From: Paracoccaceae bacterium
Lineage (GTDB): Bacteria; Pseudomonadota; Alphaproteobacteria; Rhodobacterales; Rhodobacteraceae
Reading direction: 5' to 3'
DNA: 5,540 nt
Assembly: GCA_024644285.1 (NCBI GenBank)
Contig: JAHELH010000178.1
Location: 1 to 5,540 of the forward strand
Positions 1 to 5,017 of this stretch are shown here, piece after piece. The notes under the pieces were generated by a model. It ran no database searches and was not told where the DNA came from. It saw only the letters and a list, made by a program, of their open reading frames with translations. Position 1 is the first letter of the stretch; each line of letters starts with the position of its first letter. The position numbers were made by a program, and so were the translations under genes.

Positions 1-79
1 ACGCGCCTATCTGGCGCGTGTGCTGGACGATTGGGTGGCGGCGGACAGTGTCGCCAAAACCGATGTTGCGGCGGAATAG
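1..79 (+). CDS. 3' end of an unidentified upstream gene (partial)
   Basis: An open frame enters from the left edge (first full codon at 2-4) and ends at TAG 77-79, giving 25 residues that start RAYLARVLDDWVAAD and end KTDVAAE. Its codons mostly end in G or C, as in the real genes downstream, which supports translation. In this family of dcw clusters the gene before the DUF2484 protein is usually murC, so a MurC tail is possible by position. However, I see no recognisable MurC C-terminal motif in these residues, and the identity stays open. Nothing about function can be read from so short a piece. Confidence 0.4.
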   Translation, partial: RAYLARVLDDWVAADSVAKTDVAAE

Positions 80-325
80 GGTGGCAGAGTCACGCAAAAT
101 TCGCGGATTGCCGGACACGGCTCGCCCCCTGAATCGGTCCTTTGCGCCGCCGTGCCATGGAGAGCCGCGACCGCTGACCGCCGCAGTCCTGCGAATCTGG
201 ATCGGCCTGGTTCATGGGATTCTGGCCGGCGGCCTGGGCCCGCCGGCGGTCTTGTCATTGTCTGGCCGTCGTGTGCTGCCGGTGTCGTCATGCGCCGTGT
301 TCACTCCGGTCGCAAGGCAAACGTC
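80..325. other. Non-coding gap with GANTC cluster upstream of the DUF2484 gene
   Basis: This 246-base stretch has open frames in several phases, but none looks like a protein: they are rich in Arg, Pro and Gly, overlap each other and match no family I recognise. It holds four GANTC sites (87-91, 131-135, 193-197, 218-222) and one strong GC hairpin (225-247). A TTGTCA at 252-257 resembles a -35 box, but no convincing -10 box lies 16-18 bases downstream, so I do not call a promoter. The gap probably contains the end of the upstream transcript and/or control elements for the genes that follow. Confidence 0.45.
225..247. repeat. Perfect 8-bp inverted repeat (GC hairpin)
   Basis: GCCGGCGG at 225-232 is the exact reverse complement of CCGCCGGC at 240-247, with a 7-base loop (CCTGGGC). 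All eight pairs are G-C, so the RNA hairpin would be very stable. No T-run follows (the next bases are GGTCTTGTC), so it is not a standard intrinsic terminator on either strand. It could pause polymerase or protect an RNA end after the upstream gene. Confidence 0.5.
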
Positions 326-574
326 ATGACGCTTTCGCTGACCCTCGCCTGTCTCTGGGCCATCGCCGCCAACGTAATCGCGATGGTGCCGAGCCGCCGC
401 AACCATTGGCCCGCGGCCTATGCGCTGACGGCGTTGGGGATACCGCTTCTGGGCTACATCACCCTGCAGCACGGCCCCTGGATCGCGCTTTTATGCCTGG
501 CCGCCGGGGCGTCGATTCTGCGCTGGCCGGTCTGGTACGCAATTCGCTGGCTGCGCGCCCGGGTGGCCCGTTGA
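326..574 (+). CDS. Small three-helix inner-membrane protein, DUF2484-like
   Basis: This 82-residue protein starts MTLSLTLACLWAIAANVIAM and has three hydrophobic stretches, at about residues 2-21, 28-46 and 50-65, followed by a basic tail (RWLRARVAR). Size, N-terminus, a basic PSRR turn near residue 22 and position just before murB fit the DUF2484 family found in Rhodobacterales dcw clusters. The assignment is from memory of the family pattern and no biochemical role is known to me. I chose ATG 326 because AAGG at 314-317 lies 8 bases upstream and because the hydrophobic helix starts immediately. A longer in-frame version from ATG 290 or ATG 152 would only add Arg/Pro/Gly-rich sequence unlike a protein. 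Its neighbours suggest a part in envelope synthesis or division, but this is inference from location only. Confidence 0.8.
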   Translation: MTLSLTLACLWAIAANVIAMVPSRRNHWPAAYALTALGIPLLGYITLQHGPWIALLCLAAGASILRWPVWYAIRWLRARVAR

Positions 575-728
575 ATTGCACCAAATCGATCTGGGGCCCT
601 TTGCGGTGCGTCTCGGCTGCTTGGTGCCCGGCAACCTGATCCGCCATGATCCCGCACGGTGTGGTCGGCTTGCCCTCGGGCCAAAGCCCCGCTAGCAGGG
701 CGCAACCCCGCACCGAGAGCCGACCCAC
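575..728 (+). promoter_or_regulatory. murB leader region with nested inverted repeats
   Basis: These 154 bases separate the DUF2484 gene from murB and encode no recognisable protein. Several complementary pairs are visible. GCACCAA 578-584 can pair with TTGGTGC 621-627, or its first five bases with GGTGC 605-609. GGTCGGCT 663-670 pairs with AGCCGACC 718-725, and GCCCT 672-676 with AGGGC 697-701 nests inside it. The outer downstream stem overlaps the end of the weak murB ribosome site (GAGAG 715-719). A 28-codon ORF (646-732) overlaps the murB start. No known riboswitch class is recognised. Whether this region regulates murB or is neutral spacer cannot be decided from one sequence. Confidence 0.3.
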
Positions 729-1670
729 GTGATCGATATCGCCGATCTTCCCGCCACGCGCGGTACGCTGACCCAGAACCGCAGCCTGGCCGATCTGACC
801 TGGCTGCGGGTCGGCGGGCCGGCGGATGTGCTGTTCCAGCCCGCCGACAGCGACGATCTGGCCGCCTTCCTGCACGATCTCGATCCGGCGATCCCGGTCT
901 TTCCTATGGGTGTCGGCAGCAACCTGATCGTGCGCGACGGCGGCATCCGCGCGGTGGTGATCCGGCTGGGGCGCGGCTTCAACGGCATCGAGATCGACGG
1001 CGACACCGTCACTGCCGGGGCGGCCGCGCTGGATGCTCACGTGGCGCGGCGCGCGGCGCAGGCGGGGCTGGACCTGACCTTCCTGCGCACCATTCCCGGC
1101 GCCGTGGGCGGTGCGGTGCGGATGAATGCCGGGTGCTACGGGACGTACGTGGCCGATGTCTTCGTCGAGGCGCAGGCGGTGACGCGGGCGGGCGAGACCG
1201 TCATGCTGACGGCGGAGGACCTGAATTTCCGCTATCGCCAGACCGACCTGCCGGACGGCGCGGTGCTGACGCGGGCCATCTTCAGGGCACCGCGGGGGGA
1301 CCCCGATGCCCTGGAGGCCAGGATGCAGGACCAGCTGGCCAAACGCGACGCAACCCAGCCGACCAAGGACCGGACGGCGGGGTCGACTTTTCGCAATCCG
1401 GCGGGGTTTTCCTCGACCGGACGGGACGATGACCGCCACGATCTGAAAGCCTGGAAGGTGATCGACGATGCCGGGTTGCGCGGGGCGCGGCGCGGCGGGG
1501 CGCAGATGTCGGAGAAGCACCCCAATTTCCTGACCAACACGGGTGGCGCAACCGCAACGGACCTGGAAATGCTGGGCGAAGAGGTCCGAAAAAAAGTGTT
1601 TCAAAACAGCGGAATTGAGTTACAGTGGGAAGTGATACGGGTGGGGGAAACCGACCCCGGTCGAAAATAA
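729..1670 (+). CDS. murB: UDP-N-acetylenolpyruvoylglucosamine reductase MurB
   Basis: MurB is the cytoplasmic FAD enzyme that reduces UDP-GlcNAc-enolpyruvate with NADPH to UDP-MurNAc, the second committed step of peptidoglycan precursor synthesis. The 313-residue product shows the family in order: WLRVGGPAD (25-33), the FAD-binding GVGSNLIVRDGG (61-72), IPGAVGGAVRMNAGCYG (122-138), FRYR (167-170), GSTFRNP (218-224), SEKHPNFLTN (261-270) and a final LQWEV (298-302). By comparison with characterised MurB enzymes, Arg170, Ser219 (proton donor) and Glu301 are the likely catalytic residues, all present. The length is near that of the shorter (type II) MurBs. GTG 729 is the first possible start after the in-frame stop at 693-695, and a weak GAGAG (715-719) lies 9 bases upstream. 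The last ~25 codons are AT-richer than the rest (TTA, ATA, GGA, CAA codons) and contain a run of seven A. The gap to ddl is 42 bases, so co-transcription is likely. Confidence 0.97.
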   Translation: MIDIADLPATRGTLTQNRSLADLTWLRVGGPADVLFQPADSDDLAAFLHDLDPAIPVFPMGVGSNLIVRDGGIRAVVIRLGRGFNGIEIDGDTVTAGAAALDAHVARRAAQAGLDLTFLRTIPGAVGGAVRMNAGCYGTYVADVFVEAQAVTRAGETVMLTAEDLNFRYRQTDLPDGAVLTRAIFRAPRGDPDALEARMQDQLAKRDATQPTKDRTAGSTFRNPAGFSSTGRDDDRHDLKAWKVIDDAGLRGARRGGAQMSEKHPNFLTNTGGATATDLEMLGEEVRKKVFQNSGIELQWEVIRVGETDPGRK

Positions 1671-1676
1671 CCAAAT

Positions 1677-1694
1677 GGGCCGGAAAAACGGCCC
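1677..1694. repeat. 6-bp inverted repeat between murB and ddl
   Basis: GGGCCG 1677-1682 and CGGCCC 1689-1694 form a perfect GC-only stem around the loop GAAAAA, starting 6 bases after the murB stop. No T-run follows on the + strand (GCACAAAGG comes next), so full termination is unlikely. The ddl ribosome site begins only 4 bases after the stem, so the hairpin may instead act on mRNA stability or on ddl translation. Confidence 0.5.
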
Positions 1695-1698
1695 GCAC

Positions 1699-1703
1699 AA
1701 AGG
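1699..1703 (+). promoter_or_regulatory. Ribosome binding site of ddl
   Basis: AAAGG lies 9 bases before GTG 1713 and 15 bases before the next in-frame GTG (1719). The spacing favours 1713 as the ddl start. The site is short and weak, and paired with a GTG codon it suggests modest translation. Confidence 0.45.
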
Positions 1704-1712
1704 CAGTCGTTC

Positions 1713-2633
1713 GTGGGCGTGTCGAGCAGGACATCCCCGAAAGTCGTGGTACTCATGGGCGGACCCTCGGCCGAGCGCGAGGTGTCGCTTTCCTCCGGGC
1801 ATGAATGCGCCACGGCGTTGCGGGGCGAAGGATTTGACGTGGTCGAGCTGGATGCCGGCCCGGATATCTGCGCGTGCCTGAAGGAAATCGAGCCGTCCTG
1901 CGTTTTCAACGCCTTGCATGGCCGCTGGGGTGAGGATGGCTGCGTTCAGGGGCTGCTGGAATGGCTGCGGGTACCGTACACGCATTCCGGCGTCCTGGCC
2001 TCGGCGCTGGCGATGGACAAGGAACGCACCAAGGCGGCCTATCGCGCCGCAGGGCTGCCGGTCGTGGCCAGCGGTCTCTATGCCGCGGACGAGGTGCGCG
2101 CCCGCCACGTGATGCCGCCGCCTTACGTGGTCAAGCCGAACAACGAGGGCTCCAGCGTCGGCATCTACATCGTCCACGAGGACACCAACGGCCCGCCGCA
2201 ACTGAGCGACACGATGCCAGAGACGGTGATGGTCGAGGCCTACGCCCCGGGCCGCGAGATGACCACGACCGTGGTCGGCGACATGGCGCTGACCGTCACG
2301 GATATCCTGACCGACGGCTGGTACGATTATGACGCCAAGTACAAGCCCGGCGGCTCGCGCCACGTGCTGCCCGCCGACGTTCCGCAGGAGGTCCACGAGA
2401 CCTGTCTCGATTACGCCTTGCGCGCCCACCGGGCGCTGGGCTGCCGCGGCGTCAGCCGCACCGATTTCCGCTGGGACGAGGCGAAAGGCCTGGGCGGGCT
2501 GATCCTGCTGGAGACCAACACCCAGCCGGGAATGACGCCGACCTCACTGACCCCGGAACAGGCCCAGCATATGGGGATTACATTCGGCGCGCTCTGCCGC
2601 TGGATCGTCGAGGACGCATCGTGCAACAGATAG
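1713..2633 (+). CDS. ddl: D-alanine--D-alanine ligase Ddl
   Basis: Ddl is a cytoplasmic ATP-grasp enzyme that joins two D-alanines, activating the first as an acyl phosphate; MurF then adds the dipeptide to the peptidoglycan precursor. The 306-residue protein has the family length and motifs: GGPSAEREVSLSSG (16-29), HGRWGEDG (69-76), the ATP-grasp segment VVKPNNEGSSVG (139-150), YDYDAKY (204-210), SRTDF (248-252) and ETNTQPGMTPTSLTPEQA (267-284). By comparison with E. coli DdlB, Glu21, Ser148, Tyr210, Arg249, Asp251, Glu267 and Asn269 fill the substrate and metal roles. The omega-loop tyrosine in AKY points to D-Ala-D-Ala rather than D-Ala-D-lactate specificity. GTG 1713 is chosen for its spacing from AAAGG (1699-1703); GTG 1719, giving a protein two residues shorter, is the alternative. 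The 3' end overlaps ftsQ by 13 bases in another frame, so the two are probably translated in a coupled way. I do not distinguish the ddlA and ddlB names. Confidence 0.97.
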   Translation: MGVSSRTSPKVVVLMGGPSAEREVSLSSGHECATALRGEGFDVVELDAGPDICACLKEIEPSCVFNALHGRWGEDGCVQGLLEWLRVPYTHSGVLASALAMDKERTKAAYRAAGLPVVASGLYAADEVRARHVMPPPYVVKPNNEGSSVGIYIVHEDTNGPPQLSDTMPETVMVEAYAPGREMTTTVVGDMALTVTDILTDGWYDYDAKYKPGGSRHVLPADVPQEVHETCLDYALRAHRALGCRGVSRTDFRWDEAKGLGGLILLETNTQPGMTPTSLTPEQAQHMGITFGALCRWIVEDASCNR

Positions 2634-3508
2634 GGATCGAGGATCACCCGAGGCGCCGCGATCCGGCGCCGTCGCGCTGGGCCTTCCGGTTCCAGCGGCT
2701 CTGGCTGACACCGTTGTTTCGCACCACGTTGCGGGTCGGCGTGCCGATCCTCACGGTCGCTTTCTTTGCCGGCTGGTACTTTTCCGAGGCGGCCAACCGC
2801 GAGGCGCTGCGCGACAAGATCGCCGAGATCCGGGCGTCGGTCGCCGAGCGGCCGGAATTCCAGGTCAAGCTGATGGCCATAGACGGCGCCTCGGAAGAGC
2901 TGAGCGCCGACATTCGCGAGGTGCTGCCGGTCGATTTCCCGATCAGTTCGTTCGATCTGGACCTGGAGCAAATGCGGGCGGTGGTCGAGCAACTCGACGC
3001 GATCGGGGCGGCAAAGCTGCGCATCCGCCCCGGCGGCATCCTGCAGATCGACGTGACCGAGCGTGTGCCGGCCGTCGTCTGGCGGCTCGGCCGCGCAATC
3101 GAGCTGCTGGACGCGACCGGGCGCCGGGTGGCCGCGATATCGCGGCGCTCGCAGCGGCTGGACCTGCCGCTGGTCGTGGGCGAGGGCGCGGATGCCGCCG
3201 TGGCCGAGGCATTGCGGCTGGTCGCGGCGGCGGTGCCGATCGAGGACCGGCTGAGGGGGCTGGTCCGGGTCGGCGCGCGGCGCTGGGACCTGGTGCTGGA
3301 CCGCGAGCAGCGGATCCTGCTGCCCGAAAACGGCGCGGTCGAAGCGCTGGAACAGATGATCGCCCTGGATCAGGCGAAGGATCTTCTGGCCCGCGATCTT
3401 GTCGCCGTCGACATGCGCAATGCACGGCGGCCGACGCTGCGCATGGCCCCGCCGGCAGTCGAGGAGTTGCGCCGGATCAAGGCTTTGGAAATTGGAGAAA
3501 GCGATTGA
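2621..3508 (+). CDS. ftsQ: Cell division protein FtsQ
   Basis: FtsQ is a bitopic inner-membrane protein that links early divisome proteins to FtsB/FtsL and the septal peptidoglycan synthase. The 295-residue product has the expected layout: a basic cytoplasmic N-terminus of ~37 residues (DPAPSRWAFRFQRL, 14-27), one membrane helix at about 38-54, a POTRA domain (about 79-150, ending TERVPAVVWR at 147-156) and a C-terminal beta domain with VGARRWDLVLD (217-227) and VDMRNARRPTLRM (263-275). Sequence conservation in FtsQ is low, so the call rests on this layout and on position between ddl and ftsA. GTG 2621 has GAGGA (2610-2614) 6 bases upstream. It starts inside the last codons of ddl, and its TGA shares one base with the ftsA ATG. 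A GTG start and overlap coupling suit a protein needed in low copy number. Confidence 0.95.
   Translation: MQQIGIEDHPRRRDPAPSRWAFRFQRLWLTPLFRTTLRVGVPILTVAFFAGWYFSEAANREALRDKIAEIRASVAERPEFQVKLMAIDGASEELSADIREVLPVDFPISSFDLDLEQMRAVVEQLDAIGAAKLRIRPGGILQIDVTERVPAVVWRLGRAIELLDATGRRVAAISRRSQRLDLPLVVGEGADAAVAEALRLVAAAVPIEDRLRGLVRVGARRWDLVLDREQRILLPENGAVEALEQMIALDQAKDLLARDLVAVDMRNARRPTLRMAPPAVEELRRIKALEIGESD
3494..3501 (+). promoter_or_regulatory. Ribosome binding site of ftsA, inside the ftsQ 3' end
   Basis: GGAGAAAG ends 6 bases before ATG 3508 and is the clearest Shine-Dalgarno match among the internal genes. It supports ATG 3508 over the adjacent TTG 3505. The ftsQ stop (TGA 3506-3508) and the ftsA start form TGATG, a classic arrangement for re-initiation by terminating ribosomes. 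Confidence 0.65.
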
Positions 3509-4842
3509 TGACCGATTTGTACCAGACGCAGAGGGCGATGCGGAACATGCGTCTGGCCGCAATGCAGCGCGGTGTGGTGGCCATCCTGGACATCGGCACA
3601 TCCAAGATCGCCTGTCTGGTTCTGCGCTTTGACGGAGCCGAAGCCTATCGCGAGCCGGACGGCATCGGCAGCCTGGCAGGGCAAAGCGCCTTTCGGGTGA
3701 TCGGCGCGGCCACCACCCGGTCGCGCGGCGTGCGCTTTGGCGAGATCGACGCGATGCAGGAGACCGAACGCGCGGTGCGCACCGCAGTGCAGGCGGCGCA
3801 GAAGATGGCCAATGTGCGCGTCGACCACGTGATTGCCTGCTTTTCCGGCGCCGAGCCGCGCAGCTATGGCCTGGCGGGCGAGATCGAGCTGCAGGACAGC
3901 ACCGTCAGCGAGCACGACGTCGCGCGGGTGCTGGCCTCTTGCGAGGTACCGGACTTTGGCGAGGGCCGCGAAGTGCTGCATGCCCAGCCGGTGAACTTCG
4001 CGCTGGACCACCGCGCCAGTCTTGCCGATCCGCGCGGCCAGATCGGCAACCGGCTGGCCTGCGACATGCATCTCTTGACGATCGACGCGGATGCCATCGA
4101 GAATCTGCTCTACTGCATCAAGCGCTGCGACATGGAACTCGCGGGCATTGCTTCGTCGGCCTATGCCAGCGGCATATCGAGCCTGGTCGAGGACGAGCAG
4201 GAGCTGGGCGCGGCCTGTATCGACATGGGCGGCGGGTCGACCGGTCTGTCGATCTTCATCCGCAAGCACATGATCTACGCCGACAGTGTCCGGCTGGGCG
4301 GCGACCACGTGACCCAGGACATCTCGAAGGGCCTGCAGGTCTCGCTGAACGTGGCCGAACGGATCAAGACATTCTACGGCGGCGTCGTGGCCACCGGCAT
4401 GGACGACCGCGAGATGATCGAGCTGGGCGGCGATACCGGCGACTGGGAGCATGACCGGCGCACCGTCAGCCGTTCCGAGCTGATCGGGATCATGCGGCCT
4501 CGGGTCGAGGAGATCTTGGAAGAGGTGCGCGCCCGGCTGGACGGCGCCGGGTTCGAGCACCTGCCGAGCCAGCAGATCGTCCTGACCGGCGGGGCGAGCC
4601 AGATCCCGGGCCTCGACGGGCTGGCGCCGAAGATCCTCGGCAACAACGTGCGCATCGGCCGGCCTCTGCGGGTCCAAGGTTTACCGCAGGCCGCAACGGG
4701 GGCAGCCTTTGCCTCGTGCGTGGGGCTCAGCCTGTTCGCGGCGCATCCGCAGGACGAATGGTGGGACTTCGAGATGCCGATGGACCGTTACCCGGCGCGG
4801 TCGCTGAAACGGGCGCTGAAATGGTTCAAGGATAACTGGTAA
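3508..4842 (+). CDS. ftsA: Cell division protein FtsA
   Basis: FtsA is an actin-like ATP-binding protein that anchors FtsZ filaments to the inner membrane and recruits later division proteins. The 444-residue product has a ~20-residue N-terminal lead, then phosphate-1 AILDIGTSK (25-33), the FtsA-specific 1C subdomain (roughly 104-190), phosphate-2 DMGGGSTGLSIF (239-250) and the adenosine motif LTGGASQIPGL (359-369). It ends in an amphipathic helix rich in Lys, Arg and Trp (SLKRALKWFKDNW, 432-444), the membrane-targeting sequence of the family. The helix faces the cytoplasmic side, and no transmembrane segment is present. ATG 3508 is chosen for its ribosome site (GGAGAAAG 3494-3501) and its one-base overlap with the ftsQ stop. 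The gene is complete, and 175 non-coding bases separate it from ftsZ, so the FtsA to FtsZ ratio is probably set partly by separate ftsZ transcription. Confidence 0.97.
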   Translation: MTDLYQTQRAMRNMRLAAMQRGVVAILDIGTSKIACLVLRFDGAEAYREPDGIGSLAGQSAFRVIGAATTRSRGVRFGEIDAMQETERAVRTAVQAAQKMANVRVDHVIACFSGAEPRSYGLAGEIELQDSTVSEHDVARVLASCEVPDFGEGREVLHAQPVNFALDHRASLADPRGQIGNRLACDMHLLTIDADAIENLLYCIKRCDMELAGIASSAYASGISSLVEDEQELGAACIDMGGGSTGLSIFIRKHMIYADSVRLGGDHVTQDISKGLQVSLNVAERIKTFYGGVVATGMDDREMIELGGDTGDWEHDRRTVSRSELIGIMRPRVEEILEEVRARLDGAGFEHLPSQQIVLTGGASQIPGLDGLAPKILGNNVRIGRPLRVQGLPQAATGAAFASCVGLSLFAAHPQDEWWDFEMPMDRYPARSLKRALKWFKDNW

Positions 4843-5017
4843 CCTCAAGATATGGGTAAAATGGCGACATCAGGTCTAAATTGGCGTATCTATCCCCAGA
4901 TTTTGTGGCAAAACTGTGGCTTTTTAGGTGACTGTGACGCTATGAAGCGGTAGTTTGGACTTCAACGAGGAGAATTCGGCCGCAAGGGCCGGAGGCAGCA
5001 AGCAGGCGGACGACATC
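4843..5017 (+). promoter_or_regulatory. ftsA-ftsZ intergenic control region
   Basis: This 175-base gap is clearly more AT-rich in its first half than the flanking genes, as expected for a promoter region. It contains short related repeats: TGTGGC at 4904-4909 and 4915-4920 (11 bases apart), then GGTGAC 4927-4932 directly followed by TGTGAC 4933-4938. CTATCCCCA (4890-4898) and TGTGGCAAA (4904-4912, reverse orientation) each match 7 of 9 positions of the DnaA box TTATCCACA. I see no GANTC and no TTAA-type CtrA half sites. No -35/-10 pair is good enough to name. The nearest ribosome-site candidate for ftsZ is GGCGGA 5005-5010, 7 bases from the ATG. Confidence 0.5.
4975..4993 (+). repeat. Hairpin in the ftsZ leader
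   Basis: CGGCC 4977-4981 pairs with GGCCG 4987-4991 around the loop GCAAG. A T-G wobble (4976/4992) and a T-A pair (4975/4993) extend it to 7 pairs. Its 3' arm runs into GGAGG (4991-4995), a strong Shine-Dalgarno-like run that lies 22 bases before the ftsZ ATG, too far to be the normal site. No T-run follows, so it is not a terminator. Confidence 0.4.

Noticed and set aside
152..325. N-terminal extension of the DUF2484 protein to ATG 152 or ATG 290
   Set aside because: The added residues are Arg/Pro/Gly-rich and unlike the family, while ATG 326 has a spaced AAGG and leads straight into a membrane helix.
659..1432. Plus-strand open frame of 257 codons overlapping murB in another frame
   Set aside because: Its Arg/Gly/Ala-rich product has no family resemblance, and murB in the other frame carries all catalytic motifs.
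459..1604. Long minus-strand open frame of 381 codons opposite murB
   Set aside because: It is antisense to an intact, motif-complete murB. Its product is rich in Arg, His, Gly and Pro with no recognisable domain, typical of shadow frames in GC-rich DNA.
1677..1694. Intrinsic terminator between murB and ddl
   Set aside because: The 6-bp hairpin is real, but no T-run follows, and ddl begins only 18 bases downstream in the same orientation.
2411..3601. Minus-strand open frame of 396 codons opposite ftsQ
   Set aside because: It spans the ends of three real genes on the other strand and has shadow-like composition.
3370..4677. Long minus-strand open frame of 435 codons opposite ftsA
   Set aside because: It is a shadow of the conserved ftsA frame, with no recognisable motif and no ribosome site of note.
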